In this document: piece by piece, positions 30,296 through 39,488 of the stretch
Layout: every line of letters begins with the position of its first letter
Position numbering within the stretch: the first letter of the stretch is position 1
Virus record (IMG/VR): IMGVR_UViG_3300027743_000033
Location: 1-52,412 of that record
DNA from: a virus
DNA: 52,412 bases
Direction: 5' to 3' (one strand)
Position numbers and translations under genes: made by a program
The notes under the pieces: generated by a model
The model's database searches: none
What the model saw: only the letters and a program-made list of their open reading frames with translations
What the model was told of the DNA's origin: nothing

Positions 30296-31092
30296 CAGAT
30301 ATCCGTGCGCAGGAACGGCAGCGTCACGGATAGCCCGGACGGCGCGGCATTATCGGATTGCGTGGCGCGGATGGCGTAGCTGTCGCCCTCGGCAAAATCC
30401 ACCAGCGCCGGAATGTTGAACGTACCGGCTTTGCCGCCGCCGGCATCGAGACCGCCGACAGCAAAGGTTATGGTGCCGATCTCGACGCGGTTCTTTTCGA
30501 TCGACAAGATGATGCTGGTGCCCGCAGCGATACCCACGTCCAGATAGGCGTAGGCGTGCGCGTCGCCGCTCACGATCTGCATCGTCCTGCCGGCAACCGC
30601 CTGGAACAGCAACTCGTCCGGCTCGCGCTGGATGGACCCCGGCACAAAGATGGCCGCGTCGTAGTTCACGTCATACAGCGGCAGCCAAAACGAATAGAGC
30701 GGGTTCTCGTCGGTGCTCCCGTCCGTCGCATTCGGGTCGAAGATCGCCGGCAGCGGCGGCGTCATGTGATCGAACAGCACCTGGAACATGCCGAGGCCGC
30801 GGGCCGAGATCATCTGTCCGCGGGTGTATGGCGTGCTGTTGGTCCACTGCCCGACGTAGGTGATGACGGCAATCGGCAGCGGAATGACTTGCGACGTCCC
30901 ATCGGTGAAATGGATCGTCATGCTGTTGGGTGTGGAGCTGACGCTCTCGATGCTCTTGCCGTCAGCCAGGTCGGCGTTCAGGGCGACGATGCGCTGATCG
31001 AGGTCGTAAAAATTGCCGTCGACCTGGCCCGCGCTGTTCGGCGCGCCGGTGCCAGAACCCCAGGCGCCGGTGGTAACGTATACGATCGTCAT
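30295..31092 (-). CDS. minor tail protein
   Basis: A 265-residue protein: 'GAPNSAGQVDGNFYDLDQRIVALNADLADGKSIESVSSTPNSMTIHFTDGTSQVIPLPIAVITYVGQWTNSTPYTRGQMISARG'. The 'GQWTNSTPYTRGQMI' segment resembles carbohydrate-binding or fibre-attachment repeats in tail proteins, and a jelly-roll-like C-terminal half follows. It overlaps its neighbours by one and four bases. Confidence 0.6.
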   Translation of the reverse strand: MTIVYVTTGAWGSGTGAPNSAGQVDGNFYDLDQRIVALNADLADGKSIESVSSTPNSMTIHFTDGTSQVIPLPIAVITYVGQWTNSTPYTRGQMISARGLGMFQVLFDHMTPPLPAIFDPNATDGSTDENPLYSFWLPLYDVNYDAAIFVPGSIQREPDELLFQAVAGRTMQIVSGDAHAYAYLDVGIAAGTSIILSIEKNRVEIGTITFAVGGLDAGGGKAGTFNIPALVDFAEGDSYAIRATQSDNAAPSGLSVTLPFLRTDI

Positions 31093-31487
31093 CGTGTCAC
31101 GTCTGTCGCCAGGGGTACGACATTGTTGGCTTGCGGCGGATCGTTATAGAGCACTTTGATCGGCCCCTGGTCTGTCTCCAACCTAACTCGCTTCAAGCGC
31201 TCGACCTCGACGAAATTCTCTGCGCTCAAAATGGTGGCGCCGCCCGCCGTCGTCTTGACCTGGTGGACCCTCTCTTTATCGAATTGCCGCGCCGATTCCC
31301 GATGCTGCGACTTCTGACGCGAAAGGCTGACGCTCCAAGTGTGAGGAATGTCGATCGACTTGCCGCCCGAGCCGCTGATGACGGCGAGGCCCTGCGTGGG
31401 GTCACTCTCGAGTGCCAGCACGCGCGGAGGCGCCGGCCGGATGTTGGGCAAGACGACCGGACGAACGACGACTTCAAACCCTGCCAT
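31089..31487 (-). CDS. small tail protein
   Basis: A 132-residue protein 'MAGFEVVVRPVVLPNIRPAPPRVLALESDPTQGLAVISGSGGKSIDIPHTWSVSLSRQKSQHRESARQFDKERVHQ...'. It lies between the large tail-tip protein and a minor tail protein with a four-base overlap. Probably a baseplate adaptor, judged only by position and size. Confidence 0.55.
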   Translation of the reverse strand: MAGFEVVVRPVVLPNIRPAPPRVLALESDPTQGLAVISGSGGKSIDIPHTWSVSLSRQKSQHRESARQFDKERVHQVKTTAGGATILSAENFVEVERLKRVRLETDQGPIKVLYNDPPQANNVVPLATDVTR

Positions 31488-31489
31488 TG

Positions 31490-33562
31490 TTACACAGCCT
31501 CCAAGTCATAGCCGGTCGGCACACTCAACATAGTAACCGCAATCTCGTAATCGCTGGAGAACTGGCGAGACATGCTCTTGAGCTTGAACGTTGCCTTGGT
31601 CGGAACCTCGTTCAAGGCGTTGCTGATCGACTGTGACCGCGCCTGAACTGCGGCTTGCCTCTGCTCGTCGGTGATGGCGAAGTTCTGGTCCTCGTCCCCG
31701 CCGCCAACGATGAGCCCGGTGTCGAATAGCTCGACGATAGGCGATGGGGAAACCCAATGGGCATGCGTCCAAACGTAGTTCACCTGCACCGATGCCGGAT
31801 TTTCGACGGCGAGCGGAATGTCGATCACATCCTCGGCCTTGAGCGTGGAAAGGAAGTTGATCCCATCGTCGTTCGGGTCCGCGGCCGGCGGCTGATAGCC
31901 GACCGAGGTGTCGAACAAGACCGTGCGGCCGGTGAACTGCTGATAGTCCGCGCCGGCATATTCGACATCGCAATACGTCGGCTCGCCGCCGGCAGCCACC
32001 GCCGAGCCGCCGCGGCCGATCGCGCAGCCGATGCGGATCTCGCACTTGACGCGCCCGTCCGAGCCGTCCAGCGCCAGCGAATAACCGATGACCTTACCAA
32101 GCGCCTCGCCGATCCGAGGCTCGATCAGAAATGCGTTCTTGCGCAACGTAATTTCCGGCATGCGCGACAGCTTCGGTGCGAACGCGATCTCCACCACCCG
32201 CGCCCGCTTCATCAGGTGAGCCCGCGCCAGTGCGATCAGGTGCTCGAGGCTCTGGTTGCCGCGCTCGGTCGCGATGTAGGACCGCCGCCGCGGATCGACG
32301 ATCGGCACATGGGCCTCGGACCCTTCGCCGATGGCCTCGCTCAGGTTGACCGACTTGACGTCGTCAACCCGCAACGCCTCGCCATCCTCGGGATCGGTCA
32401 AGACATGCTGCACGTCGGCGTAGAGCGAGAACGACACCAGCTCCGTGCATTGCCGATTGGCGGTGTAGCCCGCCAGCAGTGTGGGTGCGATGGTGTTGAG
32501 TGGCACCACGGCACCCACACCCGACCAGTTGCGGCTATAGGACGAGGTGTATGAGGATATAATTCCCCCAGGCTCGGGCGCGGTCGCGAAGCTGATCTTG
32601 TCTTGGGTCAGCATCTCGGGATAGGTGATGGCGATCGGGCCCATCACGAAACTCGTCGTTTCCGTATAATTCAGGGTCGTGGTCGAACCGCCGAACCAGC
32701 TCGTGTCCGGGAAAAAGAGCTTCTGTTGGCTACCCACGCTCTTGCTCTGAACCGTGAAGTCATACGGCGTGCTGGCGGTTGCTTCGCTGACGACCCAGCC
32801 ATCCCCAATCCCGGCCCCGGCCTTCGGCCAGCTATCGGCCGTCATGGTCAGCGAAGTGATGTAGTTGGGGCCCGCCTCCGGCCAGTTGCGGATCAAGTAT
32901 TTCGTCAGGTCGACCGTGCCCTGCGCCTGCTGCGTCCAGGTATATTCGGCTTTGACGTCGACGCGCGCGAGCGGGCCGCTGGTCAGCGTGAGCCCGAGGC
33001 CGTCATACAAGATCTTACCGTCCTCGCTGGCGCCGTCGAACTCGACCAGGCCATCCTCGCCGGTGATCTCGTCCGAGACCGTCAAGAGATGCGTCTCGCG
33101 GTCGTAGTGCCAGATTGCGCTGTAGCCCTCGAGCACGACCTCGGGGTCGGTGCGCCGCGCCTTGTCGATCACCACCTCGTCGTAATACGGCAGCACCCGC
33201 AGCGTCTCAGCCAGGGCCTCCTTCTGCGCCACCAGATCGATCGGCCGCGCCACGAATTCGAGCGTCACGAGTTCCTCGAATATCGAAGTCGGCACCCCGA
33301 CGAGGCGCCCGCGGAAGCGAACCAGATCCGGCCCGCAGTCGAACGCGAACCAACACCAGATCTTGCGGCCGGGGCCGAGCAGGCCGATGGCATTGCCGGC
33401 ATCGTTGCGCGGGCGGCGAACGACCAGGGTCAAGGATGCCGGGTCGCCCTCGTCCTGCTTGAGCGTGAAGCTGAAGATGTTCTCGTCCCAGCGCATATGT
33501 TCTGGCGCGAACGTCGTCTCGGTCGGGTCGACCCAGGCGAAATACGGCAAGCCGGCAGGCAT
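31490..33562 (-). CDS. large tail-tip/baseplate hub protein
   Basis: A 690-residue protein from ATG 33562 (AGGA seven bases upstream). It starts 'MPAGLPYFAWVDPTETTFAPEHMRWDENIFSFTLKQDEGDPASLTLVVRRPRN' and continues 'GPGRKIWCWFAFDCGPDLVRFRGRLVGVP', the look of hub proteins (gp27-like or GTA tail-tip type). The middle is beta-rich. It follows tape measure and small adaptor genes, as a hub should. The 13 upstream in-frame codons were excluded. Confidence 0.65.
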   Translation of the reverse strand: MPAGLPYFAWVDPTETTFAPEHMRWDENIFSFTLKQDEGDPASLTLVVRRPRNDAGNAIGLLGPGRKIWCWFAFDCGPDLVRFRGRLVGVPTSIFEELVTLEFVARPIDLVAQKEALAETLRVLPYYDEVVIDKARRTDPEVVLEGYSAIWHYDRETHLLTVSDEITGEDGLVEFDGASEDGKILYDGLGLTLTSGPLARVDVKAEYTWTQQAQGTVDLTKYLIRNWPEAGPNYITSLTMTADSWPKAGAGIGDGWVVSEATASTPYDFTVQSKSVGSQQKLFFPDTSWFGGSTTTLNYTETTSFVMGPIAITYPEMLTQDKISFATAPEPGGIISSYTSSYSRNWSGVGAVVPLNTIAPTLLAGYTANRQCTELVSFSLYADVQHVLTDPEDGEALRVDDVKSVNLSEAIGEGSEAHVPIVDPRRRSYIATERGNQSLEHLIALARAHLMKRARVVEIAFAPKLSRMPEITLRKNAFLIEPRIGEALGKVIGYSLALDGSDGRVKCEIRIGCAIGRGGSAVAAGGEPTYCDVEYAGADYQQFTGRTVLFDTSVGYQPPAADPNDDGINFLSTLKAEDVIDIPLAVENPASVQVNYVWTHAHWVSPSPIVELFDTGLIVGGGDEDQNFAITDEQRQAAVQARSQSISNALNEVPTKATFKLKSMSRQFSSDYEIAVTMLSVPTGYDLEAV

Positions 33563-33572
33563 CAGGCGATCC

Positions 33573-33962
33573 TCACGGCGCCACGCGTGATTCTGCCTCA
33601 AGCGTCCACGCCACTTCGGCCGCCCATTCGTCGCGCGACGTGTTCCAGCTCGTGACCTTGGCCAGGATAGTCAGCACCTCGCCTGCGCCATCGGTGCCGC
33701 CGCTGCCGAGGCCGGGGATGCAGACGATGGTGACATCCGTCCCCGGCCAGACATCCGTGAGCTCGGGCGCCTCGTGGTCCGTGCAACTGATCGTCACCTT
33801 GTGTTGACGGAATTGCGCCAGCGAGATGTCGGCGAGCGCGCCTCGGCAGTCGCGCGCCAGAGCTGCCGCCTGATCGATCGGCGCCAGCGTCATGGTGATG
33901 CCGCGCACGGCGTATTGGCTGAAGTCCACACCGTCGATCGCCAGCAGCGTATAGGCAGGCAT
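33573..33962 (-). CDS. tail adaptor protein, unknown
   Basis: A 129-residue protein from ATG 33962: 'MPAYTLLAIDGVDFSQYAVRGITMTLAPIDQAAALARDCRGALADISLAQFRQHKVTISCTDHEAPELTDVWPG'. It suggests a distal-tail or adaptor beta protein, placed between tape measure and hub. The 34 codons upstream in frame are arginine-rich noise. The ribosome site is weak. Confidence 0.6.
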   Translation of the reverse strand: MPAYTLLAIDGVDFSQYAVRGITMTLAPIDQAAALARDCRGALADISLAQFRQHKVTISCTDHEAPELTDVWPGTDVTIVCIPGLGSGGTDGAGEVLTILAKVTSWNTSRDEWAAEVAWTLEAESRVAP

Positions 33963-33994
33963 CAGGATATGACTCGCTTCTCGTCGGTGATAGG

Positions 33995-34138
33995 CTATAT
34001 GGATCGCGTTCGGAGAGCCCCGTCGCCTGAAGGATCGAGGCGATGCTGCCAAGCAGCCGTACAACAGGGGCCGCCCACGGCATGCTTCTTCTCTAGCAAA
34101 GCCTTGGTCGTGCCCGAGTCCACTACCGTCAGAGCCAT
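33995..34138 (-). CDS. possible 47-residue ORF after the tape measure gene
   Basis: A short frame from ATG 34138, four bases past the tape measure stop: 'MALTVVDSGTTKALLEKKHAVGG...'. The first dozen residues look like a phage tail-protein start, but the rest ('AAWQHRLDPSGDGALRTRSI') looks random. The region 33963-34141 may hold a decayed gene. Confidence 0.3.
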   Translation of the reverse strand: MALTVVDSGTTKALLEKKHAVGGPCCTAAWQHRLDPSGDGALRTRSI

Positions 34139-34141
34139 CTG

Positions 34142-36922
34142 TTACGAATACCGGCTCGGCTTGCGCCCGCCCGAGCGGACCTGCGCCATCGCAGCCGCCT
34201 GGCGCAACTGATCGACCACGCCGGACGATGCGCGCAGGCCGGTGATGTCGGGCAGGCCGGGAAAAGCGATGGTGACGTTGTGCATGCCGCCGCCGGCGAA
34301 CGCCGGGATCGACAACGGCGCCCGTATCATGCCGCCGAGCGCGAAGTGGCCCATGCTGTTGAGCACGGCGCGCAGATTGCCGCCCGAGAGGCGCAGCGCC
34401 TCGAGGAAAGCGAGGACGCCAGGCTGGCTGACGGCGCGCGCCGGCATGATGTGCTCGCCACGCGAGACCCAGGCGAGGTTTGAGTCGCTGGTGCCGGTGC
34501 CGCGGCCGCCGAGCAATCCGCCAGCGGCGTTTCCTTTGCCACCTGACAGCGAGGCACCAAGGCGCGCCGCGTCACCCGCCAACGAAACGGGCGAAACCAG
34601 GGCTTTAAGTATTTTCGCCCCCGCACTCTCGGCCGCTGCCACCAATTGCGCCACGACGGCATCGAAGGCGGCGACGAGCCACTGCCAGGCGTTGGCGATG
34701 GGCGTTGTCACCCACGCTGTTATCAAGGCAGTCACGTCTGCAATTACGTTCTTGATAGTATTCCCTGCGACGACCGCCATGTTCTTGATGGTGTCCCAGA
34801 AAACAACGACTAGAACAGCAAGGACAGGCAGCAACGCAATAAACCCAGCGACCGCCGCCGCCGTAGCGCCAAAGGCAAATCCGATCAACGTCACGGTGGC
34901 GACCAGAGCTGTGAAAACTCCACCAACAACGGTAGCCACCGCCGCTAGCGCCGAGAATGCCCCGGACATTTGTCCGACGATCCCCAGCACGAGAGCTCCC
35001 GTGCCAGTTATTTCCACTCCGAATATGCGGCTGAGAATAGGTGCGAGAGCAACCCCGGCTTTGCGCAAGCCAACAAAAGCGGCAGCGAGAAGCGCGAGTG
35101 TAGCCGGCAACTCCACGCCAATTTGCTTGATGGACTCAACCAATTCCGCCAGCCAGGGCGATCTAATCTGGTCCCCGGCTATCAGTCGGATGAGGTCCGC
35201 GAACACGCCCTCGCCAGTGCGCCTGATGTCGTTGAAGGTTTGAATAACGACAAACTTGATGGTCTCGAACGCCTCGATCGCCGCCGCGCTGAATAATTCC
35301 CAGGCCTTTGCGAAGTCGCCTTGCAGCAATGATTGGAATGCCTGCTTTAGTTTCTCGATCGAAAGCGGGAGCAGCGCCGCCACTGCGCCGGCGCCGGCCT
35401 TGATCTGGTCCCAGAACAGCACCACCAGCGCGATGAGGGGGATGAGAATAGGGCCGAACGAAGCAAACAGCCCGATCAGCGCCGTGAACGGCGACAGCAC
35501 AAAAGCAATTCCCTTAAATGCAACTGCAAAGGCGGTCGCGGCAATCGCCACCGTGACTAAACCCGCAGCCACCTGTTCCCACGTCACGCCAAAATTGCCG
35601 GCGATCTGCTTGACAACGGCCATCACTTTCTCACCGGCCGGGACCAGGACATCGTTCCAGATCCCGGCGAGCTGATCGCCAAGTGCGATCAGAATTTTGA
35701 ATGCTGTTGCAGCTGCGCCGGTCCCGATGTCCTGCAGGCGCAGCGCGCGCTGCGCATCGCTCAAGCCAAGCCATTGTCGCAACAGCAGGCGCGTGTCATC
35801 GACCATATCCCGCAGCCATGTAACGCGCTTCAGTTCGCCCGCGAGAAAAAACGCGCCGACCTGGTCCTTGGTGGCGCGGATCGCGGCGCCCAGGTCATCC
35901 CACGCCTTCTTGACCTTCCCGGCGGTGTCGATCTGATCGGCCGTCAGTTCGCGAGACTTCAAGCGCGCCGCTTCTGCCGTATCGACCGTGGCGGTCCTTG
36001 CAGCAAGCAGGGTCTTGATCACGGCCTGCCAGCTGTCACCAAAGAATTGAACGCCGGCCGCCGATTTCTTCAGGCCATCCGGCATGCCGTTGATGATCGT
36101 CGCGGTCTCGCGCAGTATGGCCATCGTGTCGCCGCTCTGAAGCGTCTTCATCTGTACGCCGAGCGAGCGGAATGCCATCGCCGCTGCTGCGCTTTCTTTC
36201 GTCAGCTCGTTCATGCGGGTGGCGGTCACCTCGACCGATTTGCCGTCCACCCCCATCACCTTGAATGTCGTCGACACCTTCGCAATCTCGTCCTTCATCT
36301 TCTGGATAAGGTCGACGGTTTTGCCCGCGCCTTTGACAAAATCATCGAACGACCCGCCGGCGCCGGCAATCGCTTGACGCAGCGCCACCCATTCCTTGGT
36401 GGATAGTTTCAGCTTCTCGGCCTGCTCGGCGATCTTCACTCCGGTTTCGACTGCGCCCTTCGTCAGAGCCGAAATCAAGACAGTGATGGCACCGGCAATG
36501 CCGATGGCGGCGAGCTTGAAAGCGGTGGCTGTTGAAACGAGCTTCTGCGAAGCCGTTTGCCCGGAAGCCTCGATCCGCTGCGCGCTTTGCCCGACTGCAA
36601 TCCCAAAATCCTGAGCCGCCGCAGTGGTCTTTCCAGCCGCCCCCGCCACTTCGGAAAACGAGGCAACGCCTTTGCTTCCAAAGTTTACGACGCTCTCGGC
36701 CAGCCCCTTGAATTGATTCCCTAGTTGCGTGCTGGCCACGCCGAGCTTCTCGACAGAGGTCTTGACTTGATCAAACCTCGCCGGATCGGCCTTGGTTTTC
36801 TCGGCGGCGTCTGCGATCTGCTTGAACGACTTCTCGCCAGCCTTGCCAAGCTCTTCGAGCTTCTTCTTGATGTCGTCGCTGCCCTCAAGGCTGATCCGCT
36901 GGCTTATCGTCTTGCTGGCCAT
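34142..36922 (-). CDS. tail tape measure protein
   Basis: A 926-residue protein, the longest in the window, which sets tail length and passes DNA. It begins 'MASKTISQRISLEGSDDIKKKLEELGKAGEKSFKQIADAAEKTKA', typical of rhizobial tape measures. It contains long helical stretches, several hydrophobic segments ('FKLAAIGIAGAITVLISAL', 'FASFGPILIPLIALVVLFWDQI', 'GFIALLPVLAVLVVVFWDTI') and a glycine-rich C-terminus. It follows the tail chaperones and overlaps the upstream stop by one base (TAATG). Confidence 0.9.
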   Translation of the reverse strand: MASKTISQRISLEGSDDIKKKLEELGKAGEKSFKQIADAAEKTKADPARFDQVKTSVEKLGVASTQLGNQFKGLAESVVNFGSKGVASFSEVAGAAGKTTAAAQDFGIAVGQSAQRIEASGQTASQKLVSTATAFKLAAIGIAGAITVLISALTKGAVETGVKIAEQAEKLKLSTKEWVALRQAIAGAGGSFDDFVKGAGKTVDLIQKMKDEIAKVSTTFKVMGVDGKSVEVTATRMNELTKESAAAAMAFRSLGVQMKTLQSGDTMAILRETATIINGMPDGLKKSAAGVQFFGDSWQAVIKTLLAARTATVDTAEAARLKSRELTADQIDTAGKVKKAWDDLGAAIRATKDQVGAFFLAGELKRVTWLRDMVDDTRLLLRQWLGLSDAQRALRLQDIGTGAAATAFKILIALGDQLAGIWNDVLVPAGEKVMAVVKQIAGNFGVTWEQVAAGLVTVAIAATAFAVAFKGIAFVLSPFTALIGLFASFGPILIPLIALVVLFWDQIKAGAGAVAALLPLSIEKLKQAFQSLLQGDFAKAWELFSAAAIEAFETIKFVVIQTFNDIRRTGEGVFADLIRLIAGDQIRSPWLAELVESIKQIGVELPATLALLAAAFVGLRKAGVALAPILSRIFGVEITGTGALVLGIVGQMSGAFSALAAVATVVGGVFTALVATVTLIGFAFGATAAAVAGFIALLPVLAVLVVVFWDTIKNMAVVAGNTIKNVIADVTALITAWVTTPIANAWQWLVAAFDAVVAQLVAAAESAGAKILKALVSPVSLAGDAARLGASLSGGKGNAAGGLLGGRGTGTSDSNLAWVSRGEHIMPARAVSQPGVLAFLEALRLSGGNLRAVLNSMGHFALGGMIRAPLSIPAFAGGGMHNVTIAFPGLPDITGLRASSGVVDQLRQAAAMAQVRSGGRKPSRYS

Positions 36923-37458
36923 TAGCCCTTGATCCGTTGCTCATAGAATTCAGTCATGCGTCCCGCAGCCCGTGCGAAGATGGCGTAGAGGTCGAGCCGC
37001 TTGCGAATGTTGACCTGGCTCACGCCGACGAACAGCGGCCCGAGCTCGCGCTTGCCGGCGTCGAACAGCAGCGGCGGCTTGCCGGCCACATTCACCGATA
37101 CGAGCCTGCCGCCATACGCCCGCGGCGAATGGATGCCAGCCGGCAGGTTCCGCTCCAGCGGCAGCCACAGCAACGGCCGTCCTTTGATCGTGACGCCGCG
37201 CTCGAACACCCCGGCGAACGGGATGGTGTCAAAGATCAATGCCGCCGGATCGTCGCCCTTGTTCGGGTAGAATTTCGACTTCAGCGCCGCCCGCCAGCGC
37301 GCCGGGAAGCCGGCCGATGCGATATTCGCGCGCCCCTCTCGTACCGCGAGGTCGGCGGCATCCTGTACGGCGCCCGCCCTGGCCTCGTCGATCTGGCGCT
37401 CGATCTCCTTCACCAGCCGATCCAGAACGGCTTCCTGCGCAGAAAACACCAGCTTCAT
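36922..37458 (-). CDS. DUF6441-like phage tail protein
   Basis: A 178-residue protein: 'EIERQIDEARAGAVQDAADLAVREGRANIASAGFPARWRAALKSKFYPNKGDDPAALIFDTIPFAGVFERGVTIKGRPLLWLPLERNLP'. The FERGVTI...LLWLPL pattern fits the DUF6441/minor-tail family. It lies directly before the tape measure. Upstream in the same direction an open frame (37643-37455) ends with an ATGA overlap at this start, which may be the remains of another tail gene disturbed by the plus-strand gene at 37564. Confidence 0.65.
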   Translation of the reverse strand: MKLVFSAQEAVLDRLVKEIERQIDEARAGAVQDAADLAVREGRANIASAGFPARWRAALKSKFYPNKGDDPAALIFDTIPFAGVFERGVTIKGRPLLWLPLERNLPAGIHSPRAYGGRLVSVNVAGKPPLLFDAGKRELGPLFVGVSQVNIRKRLDLYAIFARAAGRMTEFYEQRIKG

Positions 37459-37563
37459 GTCAGATTGGCACCGATGAGCAAGGGCGTGGCACGATTTATC
37501 AAGACGGCATCTTCAGGATTGGACACCGCTGGACGTGGTCGGGGGCCAACGTAGGACTTGCAC

Positions 37564-37863
37564 ATGAAACCTGTCGTGCTCGCCATCCTTATCGCGACCA
37601 TGTTGACGACCCAACCGGCAATGGCTGAATCATGCACTATCACCCCTTATCCGCCTGGGTCGCCGGAAGCCGTCGCCGAAGCCATCGCCGCACTGCGCTA
37701 CCCAGGAACAACTCCGAGAGACTGTCGGCAGAGTGCGGAAGCAACCAAGCTATTCCGCTCAATCGGCGTCAAGAACTTGCGACTCGAGAAAGGGCCGACC
37801 CAAAATTGCGTGGTCCTCACTACGACTGACGACAAGGTCACCACCATCTGTGGCCCCAAATAA
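37564..37863 (+). CDS. secreted cysteine-containing protein inside the late operon (moron)
   Basis: A 99-residue exported protein on the opposite strand to its neighbours. ATG 37564 has AGGA seven bases upstream. The signal peptide is 'MKPVVLAILIATMLTTQPAMA'. The mature part 'ESCTITPYPPGSPEAVAEAIAALRYPGTTPRDCRQSAE...QNCVVLTTTDDKVTTICGPK' has four cysteines, enough for two disulphides. It sits between the tail-chaperone and DUF6441 genes, the typical place and orientation of a lysogeny-expressed moron. Function unknown. Confidence 0.68.
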   Translation: MKPVVLAILIATMLTTQPAMAESCTITPYPPGSPEAVAEAIAALRYPGTTPRDCRQSAEATKLFRSIGVKNLRLEKGPTQNCVVLTTTDDKVTTICGPK

Positions 37864-37864
37864 T

Positions 37865-38487
37865 TCACCCGCCCAACTCCTTGATCGTCTTCTCGATCGA
37901 CGTCTTGTCGCCCTGCGCCCCGATGGCGGCGATCGTGAGATCGTTCGCCCGTTCGATGCGGTCGAGCTTCTCTCCGAATTCCAGGTAGGCCGCGATCTGG
38001 CGCGGCGTCAGCGTCATTGCAAGGTCTGGCGAGAAGCCGGCGCGTCGTCCGAGGGCGACGACGGCGATGGCGATTTCCGCAAGCGCATCCTGACGGTTTT
38101 TGCCCCTTCGTCCGCCCCGCCGATGAGGCTGGTCAGTTCCGTGACGAAGGAGCCGATCCCGTTTGGGAATGTGAGACCGAATATAGCCTTGATGAATTTG
38201 ACCTGATGCTCGGGCAATAACTTAGCAGCGTGCTGCTCGTAGATCTCGTCGGCTAGGTGCCCGCAGCCGGCCGCGATGATCGGCCCGACCGCCGCGCCAC
38301 AGCCTTCGATCAGGCGCGGGACGATGCTGTCGCCGAGACCTCCGTTGACCAGCGCCTTGAGCTCGGGAAAACGGGAGACGATGGATGCGATCGCATCGAC
38401 CGAGACGCCGCGGACCTTGACCCGCTGCCCGTCGATCTTGACGACCCCGACCGCCGTCGACGGCGCGATATCCAATAGATCGGCCAT
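37865..38487 (-). CDS. tail assembly chaperone, -1 frameshift product (G-T type)
   Basis: Joint product of 38487-38098 and, after a one-base backward slip, 38098-37865 (207 residues). After the slip the chain reads 'NRQDALAEIAIAVVALGRRAGF', then 'TLTPRQIAAYLEFGEKLDRIERANDL...'. This is plainly protein-like, whereas the unshifted frame ends in 'RKSPSPSSPSDDAPASRQ' noise. Phage tail chaperones are classically made this way, the longer form recruiting the tape measure. The downstream part could also start alone at ATG 38017 (50 residues). Confidence 0.75.
38014..38487 (-). CDS. tail assembly chaperone, short form (G type)
   Basis: A 157-residue protein 'MADLLDIAPSTAVGVVKIDGQRVKVRGVSVDAIASIVSRFPELKALVNG...EHQVKFIKAIFGLTFPNGIGSFVTELTSLIG'. 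It lies between tail tube and tape measure, the conserved place for the chaperone pair. The last ~27 residues beyond the slip site are low-complexity Ser/Pro/Arg. It is made in excess if frameshifting is inefficient. Confidence 0.8.
   Translation of the reverse strand: MADLLDIAPSTAVGVVKIDGQRVKVRGVSVDAIASIVSRFPELKALVNGGLGDSIVPRLIEGCGAAVGPIIAAGCGHLADEIYEQHAAKLLPEHQVKFIKAIFGLTFPNGIGSFVTELTSLIGGADEGAKTVRMRLRKSPSPSSPSDDAPASRQTLQ
38095..38104 (-). promoter_or_regulatory. putative -1 frameshift slippery tract
   Basis: On the minus strand GGCAAAAACC is read GCA-AAA-ACC in the short chaperone. Slipping one base back gives AAA-AAC and opens the longer frame. The A5 run is the only homopolymer near the point where coding quality switches frame. 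Confidence 0.65.
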
Positions 38488-38498
38488 ACTGTTGTCCT

Positions 38499-39026
38499 TT
38501 ACGCCGACACCGTTTCATCGCGGACGGTGAAGATGCCGAAGTCGCCGTCGTCGCCCTTCTGCACCTCAAGCTCGACCTCGAGCGCCGAGAAGTCGTCCTC
38601 GGCGGTGATGAAGCTAAAATCACCGGACGGGTTGACCGAGACGCGGCCGATGTAGTCGACCTGCTGGCCGATATCGTTGGTGCCCTCGACTTTGATTACG
38701 CCGGCGACCTCGGTCTTCTTGAAGGCCGAGACGGTGACATTGCCATCCGTGTCGGTGCCCTTTTCGCCGAGCGTGAAGATGGCCAAATTCTCGCCGTTGA
38801 TCTCGTCGAGCGTCATCTTGATCGTTGCGCCCGTTTGAGTGATGGCGGTGAAGTCCTTCACCTTGACGCCCTCGCGCGCCGAGAAGTGTTCCTTCTTCTC
38901 GATCGTGGGCGTCCAGACGAACGACGGCGCATTGCCGAGATCGACGAAGTCGGCGGCGCCGTCTTCCTTGAACGAAACGATACCCTTGCCGATGTGATAG
39001 TTTTGGATCGATGGGCTTGCGGGCAT
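38499..39026 (-). CDS. major tail tube protein
   Basis: A 175-residue protein: 'IQNYHIGKGIVSFKEDGAADFVDLGNAPSFVWTPTIEKKEHFSAREGVKVKDFTAITQTGATIKMTLDEINGENLAIFTLG'. The 'YHIGKG.V.F...G...DLGN...F' start and 'EKKEHFS.REG.K..D' motif are typical of siphophage tail tube proteins. It sits between the tail terminator and chaperones, as expected. Confidence 0.85.
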   Translation of the reverse strand: MPASPSIQNYHIGKGIVSFKEDGAADFVDLGNAPSFVWTPTIEKKEHFSAREGVKVKDFTAITQTGATIKMTLDEINGENLAIFTLGEKGTDTDGNVTVSAFKKTEVAGVIKVEGTNDIGQQVDYIGRVSVNPSGDFSFITAEDDFSALEVELEVQKGDDGDFGIFTVRDETVSA

Positions 39027-39029
39027 GGC

Positions 39030-39488
39030 TTATAGGTCCTTTATTTTGAGTGAGTATTTGAACATGAACTGCGCTCGCAGAGCGCCCTGCAGCGAGCGAC
39101 CCCAGCCGAGGTCGGTCTGACAGCCGAGGTAACGGATCGCGCCGTTGCCGAACCTTCCGGTCTTGACGATCGTCTCGTTCAGCGCGGTGTCGGTCAGCAC
39201 CCGCCGGATCAGCTCGCGCCGCAGGGTGGTGAGCTCGGACCCGACCTCGTCGGCTTGCTGCGCGATGACGATCTCGGGTTGCATGCGGACGACGGTTGAC
39301 CGGTTGGGTAGCCGCATCGACAGGTCGGACGCGTCGTCGGTTTCCTCGTCGCCATCGAACACGATCGCGGCCGGCAGTTTGTCTTCCGGGATATCTGGAT
39401 CGTTGCGCAGCGCCGATCGGATATTCGGAATGCCGGCGACCACCTCGAGCAGGCGCGCCAGGATATCCTCGCGGACGTCGATGCTCAT
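39030..39488 (-). CDS. tail terminator/completion protein
   Basis: A 152-residue protein '[52 protein letters not shown]...' with a beta-strand-rich C-terminus. Size, N-terminal helix and position just before the tail tube gene match the gpU-like terminator. It overlaps the end of the fibre gene by four bases. Confidence 0.7.
   Translation of the reverse strand: MSIDVREDILARLLEVVAGIPNIRSALRNDPDIPEDKLPAAIVFDGDEETDDASDLSMRLPNRSTVVRMQPEIVIAQQADEVGSELTTLRRELIRRVLTDTALNETIVKTGRFGNGAIRYLGCQTDLGWGRSLQGALRAQFMFKYSLKIKDL

Noticed and set aside
32603-33655. Long plus-strand ORF opposite the tail-tip gene
   Set aside because: Arginine-rich antisense reading of a well-supported structural gene; long antisense frames are expected at this GC content.
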